Source: RGDT01 sp964630925 (lineage in GTDB: Bacteria > Planctomycetota > Planctomycetia > Gemmatales > Gemmataceae). From it: DNA of 29,008 nt. Shown one piece after another: positions 21,455 to 28,896 of this stretch. Under the pieces are notes generated by a model. It was not told the DNA's origin, searched no databases, and saw only the letters and a list, made by a program, of their open reading frames with translations. Numbering within the stretch: position 1 is the first letter of the stretch; every line of letters starts with the position of its first letter. The stretch lies in assembly GCA_964630925.1 (NCBI GenBank), contig CAZVZK010000130.1, positions 1-29,008 of the forward strand. Reading direction: 5' to 3'. Position numbers and translations under genes: made by a program.

Positions 21455-22201
21455 ATGTCGCGAAGGTGGTTGATCGGCGGGGTGGTGTTCTTCGTCCTGG
21501 CCGCCCTCTGCCTGCTCATCACCGGCATCAACATGCGCTACAGGCACCTGCTCGCGAACGGGACGTTTGTCAGCGTCAGCGCCGTCATCGCGGGGGAGGA
21601 AGCGGGGCCGGCCTCCCGCCCCATCCGGGCGGACGATTGGACCGGCCGGCCGGATCCCACCTCGGCCATCGAGGCGGTGGCCGGCCTCCTGTGGTCCGCC
21701 GCGGCTGGCTTCGCCGCCGGGGCATTCTTCGGGGGCGAGGAGGGTGAAGCCGAGCGCTGGGGGCCGGCGGCGCGGGTGCCGTCGGCGATGAGCCGCGAGA
21801 AGCCCCTCTCGCCAATCCGCCCCTCGGATCCCGCCCCGGGCTCCGCGTGGTCCTGGCTCACCGGCGACGCGATCGGGGCCGGCCTGGTCCTCCTGGTCCT
21901 CGTCGCCGTGGCGGCCCTGGCCTGGTCCCAGAGCCCCACCGGGCCCCAACAGCTCACCACCCTCGCCGCACGGATCGGGCAACCCGGAGCACGCGGCCAG
22001 AGGCCCGCCCCGTCGGCCTCGCCCGAGGAGCAGGCGGTCTTCGCCGCCATCGTCGGCGCCCTCGGCGCGCTGGCGTGTTACGTCGTGTTGACTCTCGGCG
22101 GCCCGCGTCCCGTCTGGCACCCCAGTGGGCAGGATGAGGAGGCGTCCGAGGAGCCGGGCGTGGCCTGCCCCGAGCCCGACACGTTGCCCATGCCGCGGTG
22201 A
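21455..22201 (+). CDS. Hypothetical membrane protein
   Basis: This 248-residue protein belongs to no family I recognise. It has about four hydrophobic segments: residues ~6-25 (GGVVFFVLAALCLLITGI), ~77-93 (VAGLLWSAAAGFAAGAFFGG), ~140-157 (AGLVLLVLVAVAALAW), and ~195-215 (FAAIVGALGALACYVVLTLG). Between them are glycine/proline-rich and charged loops, and the C-terminal ~30 residues are acidic and proline-rich. ATG 21455 was chosen because GAGGAGG lies 6 nt upstream and the first membrane segment begins right after it. The in-frame upstream ORF is non-conserved-looking. It ends 3 nt before the convergent HIT gene. Confidence 0.75.
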   Translation: MSRRWLIGGVVFFVLAALCLLITGINMRYRHLLANGTFVSVSAVIAGEEAGPASRPIRADDWTGRPDPTSAIEAVAGLLWSAAAGFAAGAFFGGEEGEAERWGPAARVPSAMSREKPLSPIRPSDPAPGSAWSWLTGDAIGAGLVLLVLVAVAALAWSQSPTGPQQLTTLAARIGQPGARGQRPAPSASPEEQAVFAAIVGALGALACYVVLTLGGPRPVWHPSGQDEEASEEPGVACPEPDTLPMPR

Positions 22202-22204
22202 CGG

Positions 22205-22699
22205 TCAGCCGCCGGCGGCGATCTTCGCCCGCAGCAGGTCGAAGAGGGACTCCAGCGACTGGACGATGACGCGCTCCTCGGCGCAGGTCGTCATGAAGTT
22301 GGTGTCGCCGTTCCAGCGCGGCACGACGTGCCAGTGCAGGTGCCCCGGCAGCCCCGCGCCCGCGGCCCGGCCCAGGTTCAGGCCGACGTTGTAGCCGTCC
22401 GGCCTCATGATCGCGTCCAGGCAGCGGATCATGTGCCGCACCACCTCCATGCCGTCGAGAAGCTCCTCCGGCGTCAACTCGTGCAGGCCGCCCTTGTGAG
22501 CCAGCGGCGCGACCAGGAGATGGCCGTTGTTGTACGGGAAGCGGTTGAGGACCACGCAGGACAGGGCCGTCCGGTGGGCGATGAGGCCGGCCCTGTCGTC
22601 GTCAGCCCCCTGGGCGGGGCGGCACAGGAAGCACGCATCGGGCGGGGCCTTGGCCACGGAGACGTAGGAGAGCCGCCAGGGTGCCCACAGGGTGTCCAT
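22205..22699 (-). CDS. HIT-family hydrolase/phosphorylase (Ap4A phosphorylase-like)
   Basis: This 164-residue histidine-triad protein has the catalytic motif HLHWHVVP (about residues 120-127), in the His-phi-His-phi-His form. It begins MDTLWAPWRLSYV and has a Cys-x2-Cys (CFLCR) zinc-site segment near residue 24. That is followed by HRTALSCVVLNRFPYNNGHLLVAP and GYNVGLNLGRAAGAGLPGH, the standard HIT core. This N-terminal arrangement fits the bacterial Ap4A phosphorylase type, which splits diadenosine tetraphosphate. Other nucleotide substrates are possible. ATG 22699 has GAGG 8 nt upstream. A large upstream in-frame extension on this strand is only the shadow of the plsX region. It is divergent from rpmF. 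Confidence 0.92.
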   Translation of the reverse strand: MDTLWAPWRLSYVSVAKAPPDACFLCRPAQGADDDRAGLIAHRTALSCVVLNRFPYNNGHLLVAPLAHKGGLHELTPEELLDGMEVVRHMIRCLDAIMRPDGYNVGLNLGRAAGAGLPGHLHWHVVPRWNGDTNFMTTCAEERVIVQSLESLFDLLRAKIAAGG

Positions 22700-22771
22700 C
22701 GGTCGCCTCGCGGGGGTCGGGCTCATAACATGATGGGTGCGGGCCGCCGCCGTGTCCAGGCGTCGGCCCGC

Positions 22772-22800
22772 TTGACAGCCCCCGGGCCGATGCCTACCAT
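22772..22800 (+). promoter_or_regulatory. Strong candidate promoter of rpmF-plsX
   Basis: TTGACA (22772-22777), 17 nt, TACCAT (22795-22800). This is the best sigma-70-like promoter in the window. Transcription would start near 22807, about 37 nt before rpmF. Confidence 0.7.
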
Positions 22801-22843
22801 GGGGGTTTCGATTTGAGATGGCCCCGTAGCCGGCGGAAGATCC

Positions 22844-23029
22844 ATGGCCGTACCCAAGAGACGAACCTCGCGCTCCCGCAAGGGGATGCGTCGCAGCCAC
22901 CACCACATCGTGCCCGACCAGGTGCAGTACTGCCCGCGCTGCGAACAGGCCGTCCTGCCGCACCGCATCTGCGGCAACTGCGGCTGGTACCAGGGCCGCG
23001 AGGTCGTGACGGAGAAGACGGAGAAGTAA
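22844..23029 (+). CDS. rpmF: 50S ribosomal protein L32
   Basis: This 61-residue protein starts MAVPKRRTSRSRKGMRRSHH, the basic N-terminus of L32 that packs into the large subunit's rRNA. A C4 zinc ribbon at Cys30, Cys33, Cys43 and Cys46 (CPRC ... CGNC) follows, and the end is GREVVTEKTEK. This is the zinc-containing form of L32. It lies 3 nt before plsX, the widely conserved rpmF-plsX arrangement that links translation with membrane lipid synthesis. It is driven by a strong promoter at 22772-22800. Confidence 0.97.
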   Translation: MAVPKRRTSRSRKGMRRSHHHIVPDQVQYCPRCEQAVLPHRICGNCGWYQGREVVTEKTEK

Positions 23030-23032
23030 GTC

Positions 23033-24043
23033 ATGCGCATCGCGCTCGATGCGATGGGCGGGGACCACGCGCCCGGCCCGATCGTCGCCGGGGCCGTCCA
23101 GGCCGCCCTCGACGAGCCGGACCTGCACGTCGTCCTCGTCGGCGATCAGGCCCGCGTCGAGCCTCTGCTGCCGGACGGGCCCGAACGCGCCCGCCTCGAG
23201 GTCTTCCACTGCACGCAGGTGCTGGCGATGGACGACCCGCCGCGCGCCTACAGCCGCAAGCCCGACAACAGCATCAAGCGCTGCTGGGAGCTGCTCTCCG
23301 GTGACAAGGTCAACGGTATCGTCAGCGCCGGCAGCACGGGCGGCATGGTCGCCGGCGGGCACTTCAGCAAGCGGTTCTTGTCGGGCGTGCTCTTCCCCGG
23401 CATCGCCACCGTGCTCCCCGCCGAGAAGGGCCCCATCGTCGTCCTCGACGTGGGGGCCAACATCTCGGCCAAGCCGGAGCATCTGTATCAGTACGGCATC
23501 ATGGGCTCGATCTACGCCCGCGACATCCTCGGCGTCGAGGCGCCGACCATCGGCCTGTTGAACATCGGCGAGGAGGCCGAGAAGGGCAACGAGCTGACCA
23601 AGGCTGCCCACGCCCTGTTCGCGAAGTCCCCGCTGGCGCCGCGCTTCAAGGGCAACGTCGAGGGCCGCGAGCTGCACCGCAACGCCGCCGACGTGATCGT
23701 CTGCGAGGGGTTCGTGGGCAACGTGCTGCTGAAGTACAGCGAGGGGGCGTTCGCCTACTTCATGCGGGTGGTGCAGTCGGAGGTGTTCTCGAAGCTGTCG
23801 GCCGACCGCGACGCCGTCATCGGCGCCTGGAAGGGCCTGGGGGCGCGGTACGACTACGCGACGTACGGCGGGGCGCCGCTCCTGGGCATCAACGGGGCGT
23901 GCATCATCTGTCACGGCTCGTCGAAGGAGCTGGCGATCCGCAACGCGCTCAAGGTGGCGTTCAACTACGCGAAGCGGCAGCTCAACGAGGTCATCGTCCG
24001 CGAGCTGCAGGACAACCCGCCGCCGATGATGGAGAAGGCGTGA
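23033..24043 (+). CDS. plsX: Phosphate acyltransferase PlsX
   Basis: This 336-residue enzyme converts acyl-ACP and phosphate to acyl-phosphate, which PlsY then uses for glycerol-3-phosphate acylation. It starts with RIALDAMGGDHAP, the PlsX signature, and continues with SAGSTGGMVA, LDVGANISAKPEHLYQYG, IGLLNIGEEAEKGNELTK, FKGNVEGRELHRNAADVIVCEGFVGNVLLK and GINGACIICHGSS near the end. Length is normal. ATG 23033 is 3 nt after the rpmF stop and uses a GGAG inside the end of rpmF, so translation is coupled. Confidence 0.97.
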   Translation: MRIALDAMGGDHAPGPIVAGAVQAALDEPDLHVVLVGDQARVEPLLPDGPERARLEVFHCTQVLAMDDPPRAYSRKPDNSIKRCWELLSGDKVNGIVSAGSTGGMVAGGHFSKRFLSGVLFPGIATVLPAEKGPIVVLDVGANISAKPEHLYQYGIMGSIYARDILGVEAPTIGLLNIGEEAEKGNELTKAAHALFAKSPLAPRFKGNVEGRELHRNAADVIVCEGFVGNVLLKYSEGAFAYFMRVVQSEVFSKLSADRDAVIGAWKGLGARYDYATYGGAPLLGINGACIICHGSSKELAIRNALKVAFNYAKRQLNEVIVRELQDNPPPMMEKA

Positions 24044-24070
24044 GGCCGTTCACGGAATAGGACAACGAGG

Positions 24071-24097
24071 GCGCATCGGGCGCATCGGGCCTATCGG
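24071..24097. repeat. Three 9-nt tandem units between plsX and fabD
   Basis: GCGCATCGG is repeated at 24071-24079 and 24080-24088, with a variant GCCTATCGG at 24089-24097. The gap is 92 nt. The role is unknown. Confidence 0.7.
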
Positions 24098-24135
24098 ATT
24101 CATTCGCCCTCACCCGCTCACGGATCGGAGCCCGC

Positions 24136-25041
24136 ATGGCACAGGTAGCCTTCCTCTTCCCCGGACAGGGCGCCCAGCACGTCGGCATGGCCGGCGACCT
24201 CTGCGCCGCCCTCCCCGCCGCACGCGACCTGTTCACCCGCGCCGCCGACGTGCTCGGGTATGACCTCCTGGCCGTCTGCACCGGCGGGCCGAAGGAGCGT
24301 CTCGACTCCACCGTCGTCAGCCAGCCGGCGCTCTACGTCGCCGGCCTCGCCGCCCTGGAGAAGCTCCGCCACGAAGAGCCCGATGTCGAGAAGGAGGTCG
24401 TGGCCGCCGCCGGCCTGAGCCTGGGCGAGTACACGGCGCTGACGTTCGCCGGGGCGATGTCGTTCGAGGACGGGCTGCGTCTGGTGCGGACGCGCGGGGA
24501 GGCCATGCAGGCCGCCGCCGACGCCAGGGCGTCCACGATGTCGAGCATCCTGCTGCTGGAGCAGGCCCAGGTCGAGGAGATCTGCCGCAAGGCGGGCGAG
24601 AAGGGCCTGGTGCGCATCGCCAACCACCTGTGCCCCGGGAACCTCGCCGTCTCCGGCGACACGCCGGCGGTCGAGGAGGTCGAACGCCTCGTCGGCGAGG
24701 CCGGGGCCAGGGCGGTGCGTCTGGCCGTCGCCGGGGCGTTCCACACGCCCATCATGCAGCCGGCGGTCGAGCGTCTGACGGAGGCGCTGTCCGGGGTGCC
24801 CCTGGCGATGCCGCGGGTGCCGGTGTGGGCGAACGTGACCGGGGCGGCGTACACGTCGGCGGAGGAGATCCGTGCGACGCTGGCGCGGCAGGTGGTCGAG
24901 CCGGTGCGCTGGGAGGACACGATGCGTGGCCTGCTGGCGTCGGGGGTGGATCTGTTCTACGAGCTGGGCCCCGGGCGGGTGCTGGCGGGGCTGCTGCGGA
25001 GGATGGACCGGAGGGCCCAGTGCCGTCACATCGAGGCGTGA
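24136..25041 (+). CDS. fabD: Malonyl-CoA:ACP transacylase
   Basis: This 301-residue enzyme loads malonyl groups from CoA to ACP. It begins with AFLFPGQGAQHVGM. The nucleophile Ser95 sits in GLSLGEYTALTFAGA, where the usual His of GHSxG is Leu. The catalytic His is in AGAFHTPIM near residue 205, and the conserved Arg region is LRLVRTRGEAMQ. The tail is ELGPGRVLAGLLRR, as in FabD. Length is normal. ATG 24136 has GGAG 7 nt upstream. No fabH or fabG is found next to it, although other rpmF-fab clusters often contain them. Confidence 0.95.
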   Translation: MAQVAFLFPGQGAQHVGMAGDLCAALPAARDLFTRAADVLGYDLLAVCTGGPKERLDSTVVSQPALYVAGLAALEKLRHEEPDVEKEVVAAAGLSLGEYTALTFAGAMSFEDGLRLVRTRGEAMQAAADARASTMSSILLLEQAQVEEICRKAGEKGLVRIANHLCPGNLAVSGDTPAVEEVERLVGEAGARAVRLAVAGAFHTPIMQPAVERLTEALSGVPLAMPRVPVWANVTGAAYTSAEEIRATLARQVVEPVRWEDTMRGLLASGVDLFYELGPGRVLAGLLRRMDRRAQCRHIEA

Positions 25042-25109
25042 CGGCGGGGCTTTCCCCGTGCCCCCATCTTGTGTAGGCTTCCCTCACGCCCGGCGGGCCA
25101 GGATCGGCC

Positions 25110-25139
25110 TTGTCCCGCGCCGGCGCCCTGTGGTATCAA
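25110..25139 (+). promoter_or_regulatory. Candidate promoter upstream of acpP
   Basis: TTGTCC (25110-25115), 18 nt, TATCAA (25134-25139) would start transcription about 45 nt before acpP. The 147-nt fabD-acpP gap supports a separate promoter. Confidence 0.45.
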
Positions 25140-25188
25140 CCAGAATTGAAATGAGGCGAAGCGCATCCGCTTCGAGGAGGTCCGTATC

Positions 25189-25428
25189 GTGGCAATCGAG
25201 CAGCGCGTGATCGAGATCGTCTGCGACCACCTGGGCGCGAACAAGGATCAGGTCAAGCGGGAGACCTCCTTCGTCGAGGACATGGGCGCCGACTCCCTCG
25301 ACGTGGTCGAGCTGGTGATGGAGCTCGAGGAGGAGTTCGAGATCCAGATCCCCGACGACCAGGCCGAGAAGATCAAGACCGTCGGCGAGGCCATCGACTA
25401 CATCGAACGGGAGAAGGCCAAGAAATGA
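25189..25428 (+). CDS. acpP: Acyl carrier protein
   Basis: This 79-residue acidic helical protein carries the growing acyl chain on a phosphopantetheine attached to Ser36 in GADSLDVVEL. The flanks QVKRETSFVEDM and MELEEEFEIQIPDDQAEKIKTV match AcpP. The start is GTG 25189, with GAGGAGG about 8 nt upstream. The stop overlaps fabF as ATGA. Confidence 0.97.
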   Translation: MAIEQRVIEIVCDHLGANKDQVKRETSFVEDMGADSLDVVELVMELEEEFEIQIPDDQAEKIKTVGEAIDYIEREKAKK

Positions 25429-26666
25429 CCCGGCGCGTCGTCATCACCGGCATGGGGGTGGTCACGCCGCTGTCCAACGACGTGAAGTCGTACTGGGCGG
25501 CGTTGCTGGCCGGCAAGAGCGGCGTGGGCCCCATCGAGCTGATCAAGGTCGATCAGTACAAGGTGCGTTTCGGCGGCGAGGTCAAGGGCTTCGACGCCGA
25601 GAAGCTCCTCGACGCCCGGACCGCGCGCCGGCTCGACCGCTTCGCCCAGTTCGCGATGGTGGCGGCCGCCGACGCCGTCCGGCAGAGCGGCATCGACTTC
25701 TCGAAGGAGGACCCCTTCCGCTGCGGGGTGATCTTCGGGTCGGGCATCGGCGGCATCAACGAGTTCGAGGTCCAGACGAACAAGCTCATCGAGGGCGGGC
25801 CGGGCCGGGTCAGCCCCTTCGTCGTGCCCAAGATGATCGTCAACGCGGCCAGCGGCAACATCTCCATCGAGTACGGGCTGTGCGGGCCGAACACGTCGGT
25901 GGCGACGGCCTGCTCGTCGGCGGCGCACGCCATCGGCGACGCCTTCCACGCCATCCAGTACGGCCAGGCCGACGTGATGGTCACGGGCGGCTCGGAGGCG
26001 GCCATCACGCACATGGGCCTCAGCGGCTTCATCCAGGCGCGGGCGCTGTCCACGCGCAACGACGACCCGCAGAGGGCGAGCCGCCCGTTCGACAGGGACC
26101 GCGACGGCTTCGTCCTGGGCGAGGGGTCGGGCGTCCTGGTCATCGAGGAGTACGAGCGGGCGAAGAGGCGCGGCGCCGACATCCTGGCTGAGATCCTCGG
26201 CTGCGGCAACACGGCGGACGCCTACCACATCACGGCCCCGCACCCCGAAGGCAGGGGGGCGGCGATGGCGATGCGGCTGGCGCTGAAGGACGCGCGGCTG
26301 AGCCCCGGCGACGTGGATTACATCAACGCCCACGGGACGAGCACACCGCAGGGCGACGTGGCGGAGACGAAGGCGGTCAAGGAGGTCTTCGGCCCGGAGC
26401 ACGCGCGGCGCGTGCCGATCAGCAGCACGAAGAGCATGACGGGGCACCTGCTGGGGGCGTCGGGGGCGGTGGAGCTGGTGGCGTGCGTGATGGCGATCCG
26501 CGCCGGGGCGATCCACCCGACGATCAACTACACGACGCCCGACCCGGAGTGCGACCTGGATTACGTGCCGAACACGGCGCGCGAGAAGAAGGTGCGATAC
26601 GCCCTGAGCAACAGCTTCGGGTTCGGCGGGCACAACTGCTCGCTTGTCGTCGGCGCCGCGTCGTGA
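25425..26666 (+). CDS. fabF: Beta-ketoacyl-ACP synthase II
   Basis: This 413-residue elongating condensing enzyme extends acyl-ACP with malonyl-ACP. It starts RRVVITGMGVVTPLSNDV. The nucleophile is Cys163 in VATACSSAAHAIG. The decarboxylation pair is His303 (INAHGTSTPQGD) and His341 (GHLLGASGAVE). The end SNSFGFGGHNCSLVVG is typical. Length is normal. Its ATG overlaps the acpP stop, so it is coupled. Confidence 0.97.
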   Translation: MTRRVVITGMGVVTPLSNDVKSYWAALLAGKSGVGPIELIKVDQYKVRFGGEVKGFDAEKLLDARTARRLDRFAQFAMVAAADAVRQSGIDFSKEDPFRCGVIFGSGIGGINEFEVQTNKLIEGGPGRVSPFVVPKMIVNAASGNISIEYGLCGPNTSVATACSSAAHAIGDAFHAIQYGQADVMVTGGSEAAITHMGLSGFIQARALSTRNDDPQRASRPFDRDRDGFVLGEGSGVLVIEEYERAKRRGADILAEILGCGNTADAYHITAPHPEGRGAAMAMRLALKDARLSPGDVDYINAHGTSTPQGDVAETKAVKEVFGPEHARRVPISSTKSMTGHLLGASGAVELVACVMAIRAGAIHPTINYTTPDPECDLDYVPNTAREKKVRYALSNSFGFGGHNCSLVVGAAS

Positions 26667-26772
26667 CCGCCGGCCCCCCGCACGTCAGCCTTTCACCCTG
26701 ACACGCACCAGTCAGCCTGGAAGGGCTGGCCGGCTCGGGCGCGATCTCGTGGCTCCCGGCAGGCCCGGGGTG

Positions 26773-26802
26773 TTGACGCGTCGGGGCTACGTCGGGTAGC
26801 CT
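26773..26802 (+). promoter_or_regulatory. Candidate promoter of the small paralogue pair
   Basis: TTGACG (26773-26778), 18 nt, TAGCCT (26797-26802). The leader before ATG 26820 would be about 10 nt. Confidence 0.4.
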
Positions 26803-26819
26803 GATGGAGTCGCCCCACG

Positions 26820-27062
26820 ATGCCGGAGATTGTCATGGACGCGGCCCGCTGCGAGAGCCTGCTGATCGAACACAAGCACCGCAAGCCGTTCGTGCCGTTC
26901 ATCGTCGAGCTGTCGGACGGGAAGGTGATCCGGGTGAACCACCCGACCATCGGGATCAACCCGCCCGCCGTCTCGTACACGTCGCCGGATCTGGAGGTGT
27001 GGGAGGACTTCACCTTCGGGCAGGTGCGCGACATCCGGCCGGCCTTCCAGGAGGTGGCCTGA
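26820..27062 (+). CDS. Small hypothetical protein, paralogue A of a coupled pair
   Basis: This 80-residue protein is of unrecognised family. The core RKPFVPFIVELSDGKVIRVNHPT and the following SPDLEVWEDFTFGQVRDIRP suggest a small beta-rich fold with a conserved HP. It has the same core pattern as the next gene: PF, F, (I/V)EL, G, I, V, HP at about 10 of 22 aligned positions. The start ATG 26820 may alternatively be 26835. It has no signal peptide or membrane segment. The stop overlaps the next start as TGATG. Confidence 0.7.
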   Translation: MPEIVMDAARCESLLIEHKHRKPFVPFIVELSDGKVIRVNHPTIGINPPAVSYTSPDLEVWEDFTFGQVRDIRPAFQEVA

Positions 27063-27283
27063 TGACGCCGGAGGAGCTGGACCGCCTCCTGCGGGCCCTG
27101 AACCGCTTGAGGCCCTTCCGTCACTTCGTCATCGAGCTGAACAGCGGGCGGGAGATCACCGTCACCCACCCCGAGACCGTCTCGCGGCTGGACGTGTTCT
27201 ACTGCCACACGGCGCCGGACAACGTCCGCCGCTACTTCAAGGCGGGCGCGGTCACCTCGGTGGCCGTCCTGCCGCCGGGCTGA
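27062..27283 (+). CDS. Small hypothetical protein, paralogue B of a coupled pair
   Basis: This 73-residue protein starts at the ATG of a TGATG overlap with paralogue A. A short N-terminal helix (MTPEELDRLLRALNRL) precedes the shared core PFRHFVIELNSGREITVTHPET and the strand ending VTSVAVLPP. The function is unknown. A heterodimer or duplicated regulator with paralogue A would fit the layout, but that is inference. Confidence 0.7.
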   Translation: MTPEELDRLLRALNRLRPFRHFVIELNSGREITVTHPETVSRLDVFYCHTAPDNVRRYFKAGAVTSVAVLPPG

Positions 27284-27320
27284 TCTGGACCGGCTATCCT
27301 CCCTGGCAGTGGGTCGAAGC

Positions 27321-28121
27321 ATGACGGAGGTGGAGTGGCTGGCTTGCGGTGATCCTGAGCGGATGCTTCGGTTCGCCAAGAAAATGGCCGCAGGCCGGAA
27401 AGGCCTCCTGTTCGCGTGTGCGTGCTGTCGGCACATCTGGCGGCTCCTTTCGGACTACCCATCCCGGCGCGGTGTGGAGGTCGTGGAGACACTCGCCGAT
27501 CAGCCTTCGGCGGCTGCCGCTGAAGAAGCCGAGCGGCTGCTTGAGGCTCTGGATTCAGGAACGATGACGCCCGCCACAGGGGACAGGCAAGTCGCCGAGC
27601 GTGCCGTGTACTACGCTCTGCAAGCCGCAGTTGAGGATCCTTGGTGGGTCGCCACGTCATGGGAGAATGTGGTGCTCGCGATGGAGGGCGAAGAGCTGCT
27701 CCGTGAGCAAACCGCGAGATTGGCGGCGGGGGGCGTGGCGGAGGGCGATATCCAGATCGCGAACGACGAGCTATTGGGAGGCTGGGAGGAGGCCTGGATG
27801 GGCTCCGGGGCCACCCAAGGGTGGACCGATCTCGACCCGCCGGGAATACTCGCGCCCATTCTGCGGGAGGCCATCAACCCGTTTCGGCCCCCACCTGGTC
27901 ATCCGACCTGGGTGACGAGGGTGACGGCCAGGCTGGCGCAAGCCGCCTACGAAAACCGCGAGCTGCCCAGCGGCCACCTCGACCCCGCCCGCCTCGCCGT
28001 GCTGTCGGACGCGCTGGAGGAGGCAGGGTGCACCGATGCCGACCTCCTCTCGCACCTGCGTTCGCCCGGCCCGCATGTGCGGGGGTGCTGGGCTCTCGAC
28101 CTCGTCCTGGCCAAGGGGTGA
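27321..28121 (+). CDS. Planctomycete-type hypothetical protein with 'TEVEWL...CACC' and 'GPHVRGCW' ends
   Basis: This 266-residue protein has the form I recall from many Gemmata-like proteins. It begins MTEVEWLACGDPERMLRF then LLFACACCRHIWRLL, a Cys-rich start. A helical Ala/Glu-rich middle follows, then FRPPPGHPTWVTRVTARLAQAAYENRELP, and the end is ALEEAGCTDADLLSHLRSPGPHVRGCWALDLVLAKG. No catalytic site is evident. ATG 27321 precedes the family start directly. A GTG 12 nt earlier is less likely. TATCCT at 27295-27300 may be its -10 box. It is convergent with the gene at 28142, 20 nt away. Confidence 0.8.
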   Translation: MTEVEWLACGDPERMLRFAKKMAAGRKGLLFACACCRHIWRLLSDYPSRRGVEVVETLADQPSAAAAEEAERLLEALDSGTMTPATGDRQVAERAVYYALQAAVEDPWWVATSWENVVLAMEGEELLREQTARLAAGGVAEGDIQIANDELLGGWEEAWMGSGATQGWTDLDPPGILAPILREAINPFRPPPGHPTWVTRVTARLAQAAYENRELPSGHLDPARLAVLSDALEEAGCTDADLLSHLRSPGPHVRGCWALDLVLAKG

Positions 28122-28141
28122 GGACGACAGTCGCGCATCGA

Positions 28142-28465
28142 TCACTCGCCGCGCAGGGCCGCCAGCTCGGCGCGGGCGCGGGCCGCGCCCGCCGCATCGC
28201 CGCGTTTCTCGAGGAACAGGGCGAGGTTCTCCAAAATGGTGGGGAAGGGGCGGCGGCGCCCGAGCGGCCGGTGGGCGGCGGCCTCCTGCTCGGCGATGGC
28301 GTGTAGCCTGTCGAGCAACGGCCCCGGCGCGGGCACCCTGTCCTCCGTGAAGAGGCAGTGGCCGACGATGCCACGCAACGTGCTATCCGAGGCCGGACGG
28401 ATGGTCCGGTCAACATCGTGCAGCTCCAGGTACCCCTTCCGCCTGTTCTCGGGCTCGGCGCTCAT
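28142..28465 (-). CDS. Small helical hypothetical protein
   Basis: This 107-residue protein has a start enriched in charged residues (MSAEPENRRKGYLELHDVD) and a helical C-terminus. The last 40 residues, FPTILENLALFLEKRGDAAGAARARAELAALRG, look like one tetratricopeptide-like helix pair. No signal peptide or catalytic motif was recognised. ATG 28465 overlaps the DUF6941-like stop as ATGA and has GGAGGGG 6 nt upstream, so translation is coupled. Confidence 0.7.
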   Translation of the reverse strand: MSAEPENRRKGYLELHDVDRTIRPASDSTLRGIVGHCLFTEDRVPAPGPLLDRLHAIAEQEAAAHRPLGRRRPFPTILENLALFLEKRGDAAGAARARAELAALRGE

Positions 28466-28863
28466 GGCAGCCCCTCCGTCGGGTGGACACGGATGGATCG
28501 TCTGGCGAGGGTCTCGTCGCCCGCCGATAGGGCCAGGTCATACGAGCCGGGACGCGGGAAGAAACAACCCTCGACCAGCAAGCAGAGGTGGAAGACCCCG
28601 AGCCGGCCGGCCAATGCGACCCGCACCGAGCCGCGAAACACCTCGCTGACCTCCGGCCCCCATTCGGTGACGGCCAACGTCAAGTCGGTGAGCCCGTCCC
28701 CGTCGGTCAGGGCCACGTACACGAAGAACGGCGGGGCGACGCCCGGCAGCGCGTCCAACTCAAGGCCATCGAGGATGCGGAGGAGTGCCGGCGCGACGCC
28801 GGGTGTCTCCTGGTCCGCCTCAGCGCAGACCGCCAGGGTCAACGGCGTCGGGACCACTGCCAT
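28462..28863 (-). CDS. DUF6941-like protein
   Basis: This ~133-residue protein has the pattern of the DUF6941 family as I recall it: a beta-rich immunoglobulin-like fold starting TPLTLAVCAEADQET, then FFVYVALTDGDGLTDLTLAV, GVFHLCLLVEGCFFPRPGSYDLALSAGDE and the end RRSIRVHPT. The function of the family is unknown. ATG 28863 was chosen because GAGGAGG lies 9 nt upstream. The upstream in-frame ATG 28887 would put that site inside the coding sequence. A TACAAT -10 box at 28891-28896 (complement) also supports this start. It is coupled by ATGA with the gene at 28142. Confidence 0.72.
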   Translation of the reverse strand: MAVVPTPLTLAVCAEADQETPGVAPALLRILDGLELDALPGVAPPFFVYVALTDGDGLTDLTLAVTEWGPEVSEVFRGSVRVALAGRLGVFHLCLLVEGCFFPRPGSYDLALSAGDETLARRSIRVHPTEGLP

Positions 28864-28890
28864 TTCCACGAGCCTCCTCGTCAACATTCC

Positions 28891-28896
28891 ATTGTA
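28891..28896 (-). promoter_or_regulatory. Candidate -10 element (TACAAT) for the DUF6941-like gene
   Basis: TACAAT on the minus strand would start transcription near 28884, about 21 nt before ATG 28863. GTGACC, about 19 nt further upstream, is a weak -35. The last ~110 nt of the window beyond it hold no supported feature. Confidence 0.4.

Noticed and set aside
22700..23914. Upstream extension of the HIT frame through plsX on the minus strand
   Set aside because: It is opposite rpmF and plsX, and the family N-terminus MDTLWAPW starts at 22699.
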